40,911 nt of DNA from Paracoccaceae bacterium (GTDB lineage: Bacteria > Pseudomonadota > Alphaproteobacteria > Rhodobacterales > Rhodobacteraceae): assembly GCA_021648025.1 (NCBI GenBank), contig JAKITO010000030.1, positions 1 to 40,911 on the forward strand, read 5' to 3'. Of this stretch, positions 26,001 through 33,215 are shown in pieces; position 1 is the first letter of the stretch; every line of letters starts with the position of its first letter. The position numbers and the translations under genes are program-made. The notes under the pieces were generated by a model. It saw only the letters and a program-made list of their open reading frames with translations. It did not search any database and was not told where the DNA came from.

Positions 26001-26584
26001 GCGTAATGCACCGCGACCAGAGATGTGGAACAGGCGGTTTGCAGGTTGATTGATGGGCCTGTCAGGTCAAATATATGGCTGACCCTGGTGGAAAGGAAAT
26101 CCTTGTCGTTGCCGGTGTGACGCAGCAGGAACATGCCCACATCATCGACCAGGCCCGGGTTGGAACAGATGTTGAAATAAAAGTAACTGCCCATGCCACA
26201 ACCGGCATAGACGCCAATCGGCCCATCCACGGTTTCCGGCGGATGCCCGGCAATCTCCATCGCCTCCCAGGCGACTTCCAGGAACTTCCGGTGTTGCGGG
26301 TCAAGAATGGCCGCCTCTTTCGGGCTAAAGCCAAAGAACTCGGCGTCGAACATGTCAAAGCCGTCCAGCCGCGCGGCGCTGGGCACATAGTTCTTATGGG
26401 CGATCAGATCGGGGCGTTCCCCGGCCTCCAACAAGGTATCTTGGTCCAACACCTGAATGGATTCGACGCCGTCGCGCAGATTGTCCCAGAACTGCGCAGC
26501 AGATGCCGCACCCGGAACGCAGACGGACATGCCCACAATGGCGATATCACCGCCAAACGATTGTTCTTTCACACCACTATTCAT
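20054..26584 (-). CDS. Type I polyketide synthase: KS-AT-KR-DH-ACP-TE
   Basis: 2176 residues, one complete module with release domain. KS ~12-440 has Cys185 in TACSTSL, His321 in ECHGTGT and His361 in KTNIGH. AT ~535-840 has Ser633 in GHSMGE and His732. A non-catalytic KR half (~905-1150) precedes KR ~1175-1375 with TGGFGGIG and Tyr1343/Asn1347. A DH follows KR (~1415-1690) with His1430 and Asp1607 in LHPGLLDLATG. Then come ACP ~1790-1860 with Ser1824 in GGHS and TE ~1900-2150 with Ser1973 in GYSGGG, Asp2000 and His2131. KR before DH is unlike the usual DH-KR order. The DH His-to-Pro spacing is one residue longer than the common HxxxGxxxxP. First gene of the seven-gene operon. Multidomain rhizobial RkpA of capsule loci is a known precedent for a synthase beside polysaccharide genes. 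Confidence 0.9.
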   Translation of the reverse strand: MNSGVKEQSFGGDIAIVGMSVCVPGAASAAQFWDNLRDGVESIQVLDQDTLLEAGERPDLIAHKNYVPSAARLDGFDMFDAEFFGFSPKEAAILDPQHRKFLEVAWEAMEIAGHPPETVDGPIGVYAGCGMGSYFYFNICSNPGLVDDVGMFLLRHTGNDKDFLSTRVSHIFDLTGPSINLQTACSTSLVAVHYACAALRSGECEMALAGGVTIELPQGRGYLFKENEILSPDGHCHAFDHRAQGTVFGSGAGAVALKRLEDAVADGDHIWAVIKGSAINNDGAAKAGYLAPSVDGQASAITRALEVANVPADTIDYVECHGTGTYLGDPIEVSALSEAFRATTDDTGYCRIGSVKTNIGHLDTAAGVAGLVKTALGLHHGKIPPSLGYEAPNPAIDFETSPFRVNDTLRDWTSHKGPRRAGVNALGVGGTNAHAVLEQAPNRGASEESDFPFHTLCLSGRTRAALDANTDALVAHLRANPDQNLADVAFTLKEGRRGFDKRRVVVAETSAQAADLLEQNDPRRVFTHDHITNPELVFMFPGGGAQFPDMARDLYETEPVFADWMDRGLAHLAPQLDFDLRALWLPETDAKQAAEVQLKRPSAQLPLIMLVEYALAQLWISWGVRPDVLIGHSMGENTAACLAGVINFEDCIDLVLLRGRLFDTVPSGGMLSVTLSAHDLRPLLGDDLDIATVNAAQLTTVSGPKEALAQLAQRLETNDIGFQRVAIDIAAHSRMLDPVLAEFRAFLGSITLSPPQIPIISNRSGAPLSDADATDPAYWVDQLRHTVNFADGIATLAEEKARVYLEVGPGKTLSSLAAMHADVSPGQTLSSLRHVDQNIADDAYFVGVIGRLWALGITADWAQIWGEATRHRLPLPTYAFQRARYFIEPGKQAQTEAAPTLTRDDSLENWGYRPVWKPRFADCDWDIEGGLAGLEPQNWLIFEDDTGVAAAVVERLQKAGQTVTCVAPGDAFARLGEGRYCLAPEQGREGYDALIHDLAEAGRSPTRIAHFWLLDGAQTVRPGSSFHDQNLERGFYSLMALSQALSQTLDSADTPDPVHVTVVTNGAAQVRDEGLPYPEKAMISGPAGVIPHEMPGLTFSTLDIELNAAKPARGLLRGLRKPVAVAVTDTLTNRLLEDLLAAPSNTQAAWRGDRRSERAYRHVNLDDNQDAPVFRNGGTYLITGGFGGIGLAVANDLITQNDANIALLVRDALPTRDQWQAYLTSHSPDDKTARRIHAVQALEAAGGEIMVVVADVTNIEQMRRAKAHVIEHFGPLTGVIHAAGQINDAPVLTKTIAETEAVFGPKITGLRVLDALFPDGELELMVLFASTSTATRPAGQIDYVAANEYLNAFAAGRQGAATKVCAINWGVWSDAGMAADAMTRRLGRPVPEARVAVDAPLLDLAGFDAFGNRVFFTTLSPQTHWVLDQHRTGAGVALLPGTGFVELAAQALDAHGVTGPFDLCDLYFMRPLQVDDNATREMVVRLEQTNGGFDFSVYSTLETGGYQLNAQASIVLLNATLNDTLNSGGSADLNIDQIAARCLTKAISTPDARLASPQEAHLKFGQRWHVLERIALGDGEGLAHLALPEAAQGDPGEGYLLHPGLLDLATGWAMDLVPGYGANNLWVPVSYRSIRVFAPLGTKVISWVRPSEGATPINGFASFEVTLADATGKVCVEISGFQIKRMIDGLDFSQPEKADADAVSLGLEQGEAQALSPDEQRLHYNISQGIRASEGPLALRRALATGLSQVVVSSLDLPGLVAQANQVSEVGNSEDQSFERPDLDTEYEAPETDIEKTVAGYFESLLGLARVGVNDSFFDLGGHSLIAVRLFARIMRTYDVQFPISVLFEAPNVAKCAALIAEQVGGDTTTGADLPSADRTEKHRHLVALTTGDTGKTGQKAPFFMVAGMLGNVLNLRHLALMLGRDRPVYGLQARGLIGDDEPHDTMQDAAADYIAEMRSIQPHGPYFLGGYSGGGITAYEMAQQLEAAGEDVAVLAMIDTPVPVRPNLTRRDKAIIKLHEIRRKGIGYFGEWFAARLKWELEQRKPVMGDSNARADFNTHKIETAFRAALTSYDPKPWNGPLTLFRPPLDRHWKVSNGHWVNSEREYVFDDNNWTQWAPQTEVIEVAGDHYNMVLVPNVTVLAEHLKEIIEQGEQGEQPAKIDPDTAKWLGTAAE
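22007..22042 (-). repeat. Degenerate 12-bp tandem repeat in the PKS DH region
   Basis: GTTCAATGTGTC, GTTCAATGTCGC and GTTCAACAACAC lie head to tail (22007-22042), encoding an LNATLNDTLNS-like stretch between the two halves of the dehydratase domain. Confidence 0.75.
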
Positions 26585-26824
26585 TGCCTGACCAAACGAT
26601 CCAATTCTCGCCTAACTCAGCCCACCACCCAAGGAGGCTTTACCGGATCAATGTCCTATCCCCTACATTCAATTTTAGGGGGGCACCCGTAAATCACCCT
26701 AAGCAATTGAAATGCATTAATAATCACTTTGGTTGAAATTAACGTTTACACCCGGATCCCGAACAATACCGGACTTTGGCCCGGATTGTTCCTGGTTCGC
26801 GGATAATCGGCCAGCGGTACAGAA
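26585..26824 (-). promoter_or_regulatory. Gap upstream of the PKS operon, likely promoter region
   Basis: 240 bp without a gene between the polymerase-like gene and the PKS. It is clearly more AT-rich than its surroundings at 26700-26750 (for example GCATTAATAATCAC). CCCCTA (26660-26665) and TAGGGG (26676-26681) form a 6-bp inverted repeat about 76 bp ahead of the PKS start. I cannot point to convincing -35/-10 boxes. Since the next upstream gene is on the same strand, read-through is also possible. Confidence 0.4.
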
Positions 26825-28288
26825 TCAGAGATGGCTGCGGAGTGCTTTGTCATCCTTGGGTTTCGCCCGGCCAATCGCCGGACCCTCGCCAAACAATCGT
26901 CTTTTGCCGACATTGCCCCGAGGGTTGTGCGATTGTTCGACATAGCCCAAAATCGCCCCTGCACACATCCAGGTGATCGGGATCAGGGTGGCGTTCAGCA
27001 GCATATCCAAAATGGTTGCGGCCAGTATGATCGCGACCGGGGCGACGTATGGCGATAGCGGTTTGTTTTGGGAAACGCGCCGGCCCAGCAAAAGCAAGGG
27101 CAGGGCAAGCAACCCCATTTCGGCCAGATAACCGACCCAGCCGAATGTGCCGAACACGATGATCCAGCGTCCGTCCGGGATGGTCAGAATCTCACCTGTC
27201 TCGGTGTGGCGCACCAGGTTTCGACCCCATTGACCCCAGCCGAACCACGGTTTTTCATGCGCCCGTTCCAGCAATTGTTCTTCGTTGCCAAAGCGATAGC
27301 CAAGTGATTGCGCCCTTTCAGGGCTGAACGCCTCGGCCTGCGCCATGATGGCGTCAATTGGCACCAATCCGGTGTTGCGCAGCATTGGATAAATGATTGC
27401 GACCATGGCCAGCAGTACCGCCAGCCGGATTTGCATTCTGGGGCTGGCCAACAGGACAACCGGGGTAAAGGCGATGCCATAGGCCAGCGAAGCAAGGCTT
27501 TTGCATAACACCAGCACCCCGGCAAGATAAACCGTGGCCAGCAGATACCGCAGCCGTGTAATGCCCTGAGCATTGCGCGACAGGGCGGCGAGGGAAAACA
27601 GCGCTGTGGCCATGAAAAACGCCAGCCAAAGCCCATGCGGCAGGAACACGATCGGGCGAAAGCCGCCCTGACGGATGGTCTGAGCAAAGTCATGCTGAAA
27701 AAAGCCATAGACCCAGGTATTGATTTGCGGACTAAGGCGGATTTCGATCAGTGAAGGGATCGAATAGATCAACCCGCCAATGGCCAGCGCCAGCAGTAAT
27801 TCACGCAGGCCGGTTTCTGAGCCAAGATACTGGCGGGCCATGAAAAACGGCAACAGCACGATCACCTGGGCCACCAGAACCGAGAACAGGTCACGAATGC
27901 CAAGCCCGGGCAGTTGATCGACGACAAATGAGATTGGCTCGCTGTTGGCCATGACCATGAACAGCAACGGGTCGGCGTTGTTGGCCACCGTGGGAATGAC
28001 GCTTGCCACCATCAGGACGACCAGAACTCTGGCCAGCACCGAGCGCGGCCAAAAGGAAATTTTGCGCTTCAGGACAAAAGCGCAGATGACGAAGGCGCTG
28101 ATATTGGGGATCGAATATTTGTCCATTGCCGGGACCAATGGCAAATCGAAGTTGGCCAGTGGCGGCAAGACAAGGTATCCGCCCAGAATGCACCAGATCA
28201 TCGCCCGCTCAAGCGGCAACCGGCGAAACATGATGATGCAGGCCACCGGCCAGATCATCAGCATTACATAGGCAAACACGTTGGGCAT
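26825..28288 (-). CDS. O-antigen polymerase/ligase-like membrane protein (Wzy/WaaL type)
   Basis: 487 residues with about 10-12 membrane helices and one large periplasmic loop (~125-260). The C-terminal half has RAQSLGYRFGNEEQLLERAH followed by PWFGWGQWG, matching the Wzy_C/O-antigen-ligase pattern in which an Arg-rich loop is followed by the P-x-x-G-x-G motif. Expected role: polymerising repeat units or ligating them at the periplasmic face. It lies 240 bp upstream of the PKS on the same strand and is divergent from the WecG-type gene across 199 bp. Polymerase and ligase cannot be told apart by sequence. Confidence 0.82.
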   Translation of the reverse strand: MPNVFAYVMLMIWPVACIIMFRRLPLERAMIWCILGGYLVLPPLANFDLPLVPAMDKYSIPNISAFVICAFVLKRKISFWPRSVLARVLVVLMVASVIPTVANNADPLLFMVMANSEPISFVVDQLPGLGIRDLFSVLVAQVIVLLPFFMARQYLGSETGLRELLLALAIGGLIYSIPSLIEIRLSPQINTWVYGFFQHDFAQTIRQGGFRPIVFLPHGLWLAFFMATALFSLAALSRNAQGITRLRYLLATVYLAGVLVLCKSLASLAYGIAFTPVVLLASPRMQIRLAVLLAMVAIIYPMLRNTGLVPIDAIMAQAEAFSPERAQSLGYRFGNEEQLLERAHEKPWFGWGQWGRNLVRHTETGEILTIPDGRWIIVFGTFGWVGYLAEMGLLALPLLLLGRRVSQNKPLSPYVAPVAIILAATILDMLLNATLIPITWMCAGAILGYVEQSHNPRGNVGKRRLFGEGPAIGRAKPKDDKALRSHL

Positions 28289-28454
28289 GAACGCTCGTGT
28301 CGTTGTTGTGGTTGCGGGTTTTTCTGCTGTTTAGCACCCCTTGGCCGGGCTGTCGTGCCCGGTTTTGGATGGCAAGTCAGGACAATGGTAATGATACAAC
28401 GCCTCTGGCTTGGGCGCGCTGTGCTGACTGGCCCTTGCAACCGGGACCGCCTAG

Positions 28455-28471
28455 GCTTGGGTAACCCAAGC
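28455..28471. promoter_or_regulatory. Inverted repeat just upstream of the WecG-type gene
   Basis: GCTTGGGT (28455-28462) and ACCCAAGC (28464-28471) are perfect 8-bp arms around a single A, ending 16 bp before the WecG-type start codon, in the divergent gap with the polymerase-like gene. Position fits an operator or a leader hairpin masking translation initiation. Confidence 0.45.
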
Positions 28472-28487
28472 GGACAGGCGCACCCCC

Positions 28488-29249
28488 ATGGAATTCAATT
28501 TCAAAGATCAGCGGATTTCTCTGGATACAGACAGTCAAACCGCTGTGTTGGATAAAGTGGCGACGCGGTTGCGCAACGGCGAAGGCTTTGCTCTGGCAAC
28601 GATCAACCTTGATCATCTGGTCAAACTGGCCAGCTTGCCCGAGTTTCGCAAAGCATACGCGCGCCACGATATTGTTGTCGCTGACGGGCGCCCGATTGTC
28701 GCCCTGTCCAGGATGGCAGGACGCACCGTAGATCTGATGCCCGGCTCTGATCTGATCCTGCCTTTGTGCTGGGTGGCCGCGTCAGAAAACGTTGCCGTGG
28801 CTCTTGTCGGCAGTACCGACATGGCGTTGGCGGATGCGGCCAGGGCCTTGAAGCAATATGTGCCGGGGCTCAACATATCCTTGTGCCTTGCGCCATCGGG
28901 TGCGTTTGACCCGGATGGGGTTGAAGCCGGGGCGATTCTGGACCAACTGGTGCGGGCGAAAACCGGCTTGTGTTTTCTGGCGTTGGGGGCCCCAAAACAG
29001 GAAATATTTGCGCAGCGTGGGCGCGGTTTGGCCCCGCGTGTCGGGTTTGTGTCCATCGGTGCCGGACTTGATTTTCTTGGCGGGCATCAACGCCGCGCCC
29101 CCAAGGTGATGCGCCGGTTGGGGCTGGAATGGTTGTGGCGCGCGCTCAGCAGTCCGTTACGGTTGGGACCGCGGTATGTGAAATGTCTGTTGATCCTGCC
29201 AGGTCAGATCGTTCAGGCTCTGCGCCTTCGGGTGGGTAGGGGCGGTTGA
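28488..29249 (+). CDS. WecG/TagA/CpsF family glycosyltransferase (GT26)
   Basis: 253 residues. The family core is intact: TINLDHLVKLASLPEFRKAY, then the ADGRP motif with MPGSDLI, then VALVGSTD, and near the end FLALGAPKQE and GAGLDFLGG. GT26 enzymes add a sugar such as ManNAc/ManNAcA to an undecaprenyl-PP-linked acceptor at the membrane, often the second or later step of exopolysaccharide repeat synthesis. It is the only plus-strand gene in the right part of the locus. Its stop lies 6 bp from the end of the converging GT2 gene. Confidence 0.9.
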   Translation: MEFNFKDQRISLDTDSQTAVLDKVATRLRNGEGFALATINLDHLVKLASLPEFRKAYARHDIVVADGRPIVALSRMAGRTVDLMPGSDLILPLCWVAASENVAVALVGSTDMALADAARALKQYVPGLNISLCLAPSGAFDPDGVEAGAILDQLVRAKTGLCFLALGAPKQEIFAQRGRGLAPRVGFVSIGAGLDFLGGHQRRAPKVMRRLGLEWLWRALSSPLRLGPRYVKCLLILPGQIVQALRLRVGRGG

Positions 29250-29255
29250 ACCGGA

Positions 29256-30218
29256 TTACTTATATTCGACGATTGCCGACTTGCGCCCAAACAGCCGGTT
29301 GCGGTGAAATTGCATCACACCCAGGGCCTCGGGGAATTTACCCAGAACGCTGAAAACGGCCAACCCCCAGTCGTTGGTTTTAACAGCCAATCGCAAAACC
29401 TGCGCCGGATACACCAGCAGCAGCAACAAGCCCGCCACAAAAGATACCATTGCAAAAATCCCTAACGTCACGATTGGCAGCCCAAGCCCCCAGAACAACG
29501 CCCGCCTTGTTTCGCGCACCCAGTGGCGCTCGGGCGGTCGCCCATGCAGATATGCCCCTTCGGCAAACGCATGACCCGCCCGCCGGCTTCGGGCCCACCA
29601 CTGGCCAAAACGCAGGATTTGGGCATCATGGGTTGTCATTTCGTGATCAAGGCGTTCAATACCCCAGCCTTCGCGCCGCAGGCGCAGGCAAAGTTCCGGT
29701 TCTTCTCCAGCGATCAGGTCTTCGCGAAACCCGTGGACCTGGTTCACCGCCGCGACCCGCATCAGTGCATCACCGCCGCAGGCCAGTGCCGGGCCTGTGG
29801 GCGTGTTCCATTCAATGTCGCACAGGCGGTTATAAATCGACGCCTCTGGATATTGTTCCCGGCGGCGGCCACAAACCACGGCCAGTTTTGCATGGTTTGC
29901 CAGATGTTTGGCAGCGTATGCAATCCACCCGGCATCGACGCTGCAATCACCATCGACAAACTGGACAAGGTCGGCCCCGTTCAAACGCGCCAGCCCGGCG
30001 TTGCGCGCGCGCGCCGCCGTGAAAGGGCGGGACATGTCAAGGTCAACCACCTCGGCCCCGGCATTTCGCGCCGCCTCGGGGCTGCCGTCGGATGATCCGG
30101 AATCCACATAGATGATGCGCCGCACGCGGCCTTGCAGCGAGTTGAGGCAAGACACCAGGCGCGCACCTTCGTTGCGCCCGATAACAATGGCGTCGATGAT
30201 GGGCGGGGTGTCAGGCAT
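29256..30218 (-). CDS. Glycosyltransferase family 2 with C-terminal membrane helices
   Basis: 320 residues from ATG 30218, which has GAGGA about 5 bases upstream; an in-frame ATG at 30236 has no good site, and the open frame back to 30527 runs into non-coding codons. Seen: DAIVIGRNEGARL, YVDSGSSDGSPE, the DGDCSVD donor motif (DxD-like), and GEEPELCLRLRREGW. Two membrane helices lie near residues ~255-305. Typical of glycan-initiating or -elongating GT2 proteins in exopolysaccharide clusters; it closes the polysaccharide locus on the right. Confidence 0.85.
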   Translation of the reverse strand: MPDTPPIIDAIVIGRNEGARLVSCLNSLQGRVRRIIYVDSGSSDGSPEAARNAGAEVVDLDMSRPFTAARARNAGLARLNGADLVQFVDGDCSVDAGWIAYAAKHLANHAKLAVVCGRRREQYPEASIYNRLCDIEWNTPTGPALACGGDALMRVAAVNQVHGFREDLIAGEEPELCLRLRREGWGIERLDHEMTTHDAQILRFGQWWARSRRAGHAFAEGAYLHGRPPERHWVRETRRALFWGLGLPIVTLGIFAMVSFVAGLLLLLVYPAQVLRLAVKTNDWGLAVFSVLGKFPEALGVMQFHRNRLFGRKSAIVEYK

Positions 30219-30319
30219 CGGATTCCTCGTGGTCATCGCCCAGCCTAGTGTTTTGCGCTTCGAACAACCAGAGCCAGGATCATTTTGGCCCGGGAAAAAT
30301 CGGTGACTGGGGTGCGACC

Positions 30320-31549
30320 CTACATCTGTGTCGCGCGAAACCAGCGGGCAATGGCGGCCCGGTCTTCCGGTTCCATGAACGTCACATTGGCCGGGGGCAT
30401 GGCATCGGTGATGCCTGACTGAAGATAGATCGCCTTTACATTGCGGGCGATATCGGCGCGGGTTTCCAGCAACACACCATTGGGGGCCCAGCGGATACCG
30501 TCCCAATAAGGCTCTCGTGAATGGCACATGGAACAGCGGCCCAGCACGATGTCATGGGCCTCATCAAAGCCATCGGCACTGGCCATGCGTTGTTCAAAGG
30601 GGGTTAAGTCACGGGCCTCGGCCTGTTCGAGGGTTTCGAACATTTTGGGTGTCGACAGCCAGACAATCACGATAAACAGGATTGCCGTAACCAGCCAGGT
30701 CCAGGTCGGATTGCCCTTGCGTGCATGAAGCGTGTTGAAATAATGTCGGATGGTCACGCCCATCAGAAACACCAGTGACGCGATGATCCAGTTGTATTCA
30801 GTGGCAAACGCCAGCGGATAATGGTTCGACAACATCAGGAAAATGACCGGCAAGGTCAGGTAATTGTTGTGGGTCGAACGCAGCTTGGCAATCTTGCCAT
30901 ACTTGGGGTCCGGGACGCGCCCGGCCTTAAGATCAGCCACCACAATCCGCTGATTTGGCATGATCACATGCGCCACATTGGCCGTCATGATGGTGGCGGT
31001 GAACGCCCCCAGGTGCAGCATCATCGCCCGCCCGGTGAACACTTCGTTATAGGCCCAGCCCATCACCACCAGCAGCACAAACAACAGCAGCATCAGCAGG
31101 GTTGGCCGTTCGGCCAGCCCGGATTTGCACAGAAAGTCATAGACCAGCCAGCCAATCGTCAGCGACGCCGCCGAAATCGCAATCGCCTGCCAGATCTCCA
31201 GATCGGCCTTGGCGCTATCAATCAGATACAATTCCGCCCCGGCCCAATAGACGATCATCAACAACGCCGCCCCCGACAGCCAGGTGGCATAGCTTTCCCA
31301 TTTGAACCAGGTCAGATGCTCGGGCATCTCAGCAGGGGCCACCAGAAACTTGCGGATATGGTAAAATCCGCCGCCATGCACCTGCCATTCCTCGCCATGC
31401 GCGCCAACCGGCAGGTTGGGTGCCTGGCGCAATCCAAGGTCCAGCGCGATGAAGTAAAACGAAGAGCCGATCCAGGCAATCGCCGTGATCACATGCAACC
31501 ACCGCACGGCAAAGCCGATCCAGTCCCAGAATACAGCGAGATCATACAT
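30320..31549 (-). CDS. puuD: Membrane urate hydroxylase with C-terminal cytochrome c domain
   Basis: 409 residues. The start at 31549 (MYDLAVFWDWIGFAVRW) is set by GGAGG eight bases upstream; the frame extends to 31633 without a site. About eight membrane helices precede a soluble C-terminal c-type haem domain with CSMCH (Cys339-His343). PuuD oxidises urate to 5-hydroxyisourate and can pass electrons to the respiratory chain, replacing soluble uricase. This matches the rest of the urate pathway downstream (HIU hydrolase, UraD, PuuE). Divergent from a LysR gene that probably controls it. Confidence 0.9.
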   Translation of the reverse strand: MYDLAVFWDWIGFAVRWLHVITAIAWIGSSFYFIALDLGLRQAPNLPVGAHGEEWQVHGGGFYHIRKFLVAPAEMPEHLTWFKWESYATWLSGAALLMIVYWAGAELYLIDSAKADLEIWQAIAISAASLTIGWLVYDFLCKSGLAERPTLLMLLLFVLLVVMGWAYNEVFTGRAMMLHLGAFTATIMTANVAHVIMPNQRIVVADLKAGRVPDPKYGKIAKLRSTHNNYLTLPVIFLMLSNHYPLAFATEYNWIIASLVFLMGVTIRHYFNTLHARKGNPTWTWLVTAILFIVIVWLSTPKMFETLEQAEARDLTPFEQRMASADGFDEAHDIVLGRCSMCHSREPYWDGIRWAPNGVLLETRADIARNVKAIYLQSGITDAMPPANVTFMEPEDRAAIARWFRATQM

Positions 31550-31616
31550 TTTAACGGCCTCCATGATGGTTAAACACAGACTAGGCAAAACCACGTTTAT
31601 TCGGTATTCCTTTATA

Positions 31617-31633
31617 GTATCAAGCTGTATCAA
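31617..31633 (+). promoter_or_regulatory. Phased direct repeat GTATCAA between puuD and lysR
   Basis: GTATCAA at 31617-31623 and again at 31627-31633, one helical turn apart, 14-30 bp ahead of the lysR start in the 97-bp puuD/lysR gap. This is a candidate binding site for the LysR protein or part of overlapping promoters. No clear T-N11-A palindrome was seen. Confidence 0.35.
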
Positions 31634-31646
31634 AAATTCTGAGATA

Positions 31647-32591
31647 ATGTCCTACCTCGCTAATATTCGAACTTTTGTGCGTGTCTACGAGTTGGGCAGC
31701 ATGTCCGCCGCCGGGCGCGACCTGCGTATTTCGCCTGCCGTCACCTCGGCGCGGATTTCCCAGCTTGAGGCACATCTGTCTGTTCGCCTGTTCCAGCGTA
31801 CCACCCGCAACCTGAGTGCGACCGAGCAAGGCAAGGCATTTTATGCCGGTGCCGTGACCGTGTTGGACGCGGTTGAAGACGCCGAGGCCAACGTGGCCGG
31901 GCTGACGGACAATCCGCGTGGCTCTCTTTATGTCGCTGCCCCCTTGGGGCTGGGGCGGCGGATGGTGGCACCTGCGGTGCCTGCGTTCCTGGCCGAGTTC
32001 CCCGAGATTTCCCTGCGCCTGCGTCTGAGTGACCGGGTGGTCGACCTGACCACCGAGGGGCTGGATCTGGCATTTTTCCTGGGGCAGCCTGCTGACAGCA
32101 ACCTGCGCATCCGTAAGATCGCCGATTGCCAAAGGGTCATGTGCGCGGCCCCTGCCTATATTTCGGAACATGGCAATCCAGGCTCGGGAACCGAATTGGA
32201 GAAAGGCGGGCATGAATGTCTGAACCTGCGGTTCCCCGGTGCGCCAGAGTTCCAATGGCGTCTGATGACCGCCGACGGCCCGAAAAAGTTTGCCGTGTCC
32301 GGGCGTTATGAATGCGATGACGGCGAGGTTCTGACCGATTGGGCCTTGTCCGGGCAAGGCATCATCATCAAGCCGATTTATGAGGTCGCCACGCATCTGT
32401 TGTCCGGGGCATTGGTGCCTGTAGCGACGCAAACCCCGCCCGAACCGGTGCAACTGGCCTGCCTTTACACCCATCGTCGCCATCAGGATCCAAAGACCCG
32501 CCTGTTCATGGATTTCATGGGCGATCGGGTTGGCCGCGCGGTCAAAAAAGCCGAGGCGCGGATGTCTGATCGGATTTCTGCGCGAAACTGA
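31647..32591 (+). CDS. LysR-family transcriptional regulator
   Basis: 314 residues from ATG 31647 (MSYLANIRTFVRVYELG); the open frame reaches back to 31485 but overlaps puuD. The N-terminal winged helix-turn-helix is classical (SAAGRDLRISPAVTSARISQ, then QRTTRNLSATEQG), with an effector-binding domain from ~90. It is divergent from puuD, so by position it should regulate urate breakdown; the inducer would be a purine intermediate. The sub-family looks like the CrgA/DmlR type (GSLYVAAPLGLGRRM), which often regulates one adjacent divergent gene. Confidence 0.9.
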   Translation: MSYLANIRTFVRVYELGSMSAAGRDLRISPAVTSARISQLEAHLSVRLFQRTTRNLSATEQGKAFYAGAVTVLDAVEDAEANVAGLTDNPRGSLYVAAPLGLGRRMVAPAVPAFLAEFPEISLRLRLSDRVVDLTTEGLDLAFFLGQPADSNLRIRKIADCQRVMCAAPAYISEHGNPGSGTELEKGGHECLNLRFPGAPEFQWRLMTADGPKKFAVSGRYECDDGEVLTDWALSGQGIIIKPIYEVATHLLSGALVPVATQTPPEPVQLACLYTHRRHQDPKTRLFMDFMGDRVGRAVKKAEARMSDRISARN

Positions 32592-32608
32592 CCCTGAAAG
32601 AGACGCAA

Positions 32609-33215
32609 TTGTTTACCAAAGACCATGTCGAATATCAGGCGGTGGACTTGCCTGAGCGTATGTCGCTGACGGGCGCCAAGATGCTGGCCAAGGCGACCGT
32701 GTTCCATGACCGAATGAAATGCAGTCTAAAGTGCGCGGCTATTCTGACCGCAAGGTCGACCGCCCGGTGATCGGGTCCTGTATCCGCACCGTCGGCACAG
32801 CCCCTTCGGGCGCAAACCGCCAGCCCTGGCCTTTTGTCGCCATCCCGGGCGTGGAGTTCAAGCACCGCATAAGGCTGGCCTCAGAGGAGGAAGAGCGCAA
32901 GTTCTATGAAGGCGGTGCCGGTGATGAATGGTTCAAGGCGCTGGAACCGATTGGCATCAATGGCGACAAACCACATCTGGACAAGGCCCCTGGTTGATTG
33001 TGGTGTTTGCCCAACGCTGAGGCAGTTTTGATGATGGCCAGCGGTTCAAAAACTATTCCGCGCCCGAAAGCGTCGGCATCGCCACGGGGTTTCTTTTGGC
33101 CGCCCTGCATCATGCCTGTCTGACCCGCCTGACTCATACACCAAACCCGATGCGATTTCTCAATGAAATGCCGGGACGTCCGGCGTCGGAAAAACCCCAC
33201 TGGATGAAACTCTGA
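32609..33215 (+). pseudogene. Decayed nitroreductase-family (flavin) gene
   Basis: Three pieces in two different phases together make a recognisable nitroreductase. An N-terminal piece with DLPERMS ends in a frameshift near 32715. A middle piece has TAPSGANRQPWPFV, the FMN-binding signature, and EEERKFYEGG; it is broken by a second frameshift near 32988 (KAPG versus PWLIVVFAQR). A third piece has an in-frame TGA at 33018, then [20 protein letters not shown] and [14 protein letters not shown], ending at 33215. The family is closest to BluB/iodotyrosine-dehalogenase-type reductases. A single base-calling error cannot explain two shifts and a stop, so real decay is likely. It follows lysR directly. 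Confidence 0.8.
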
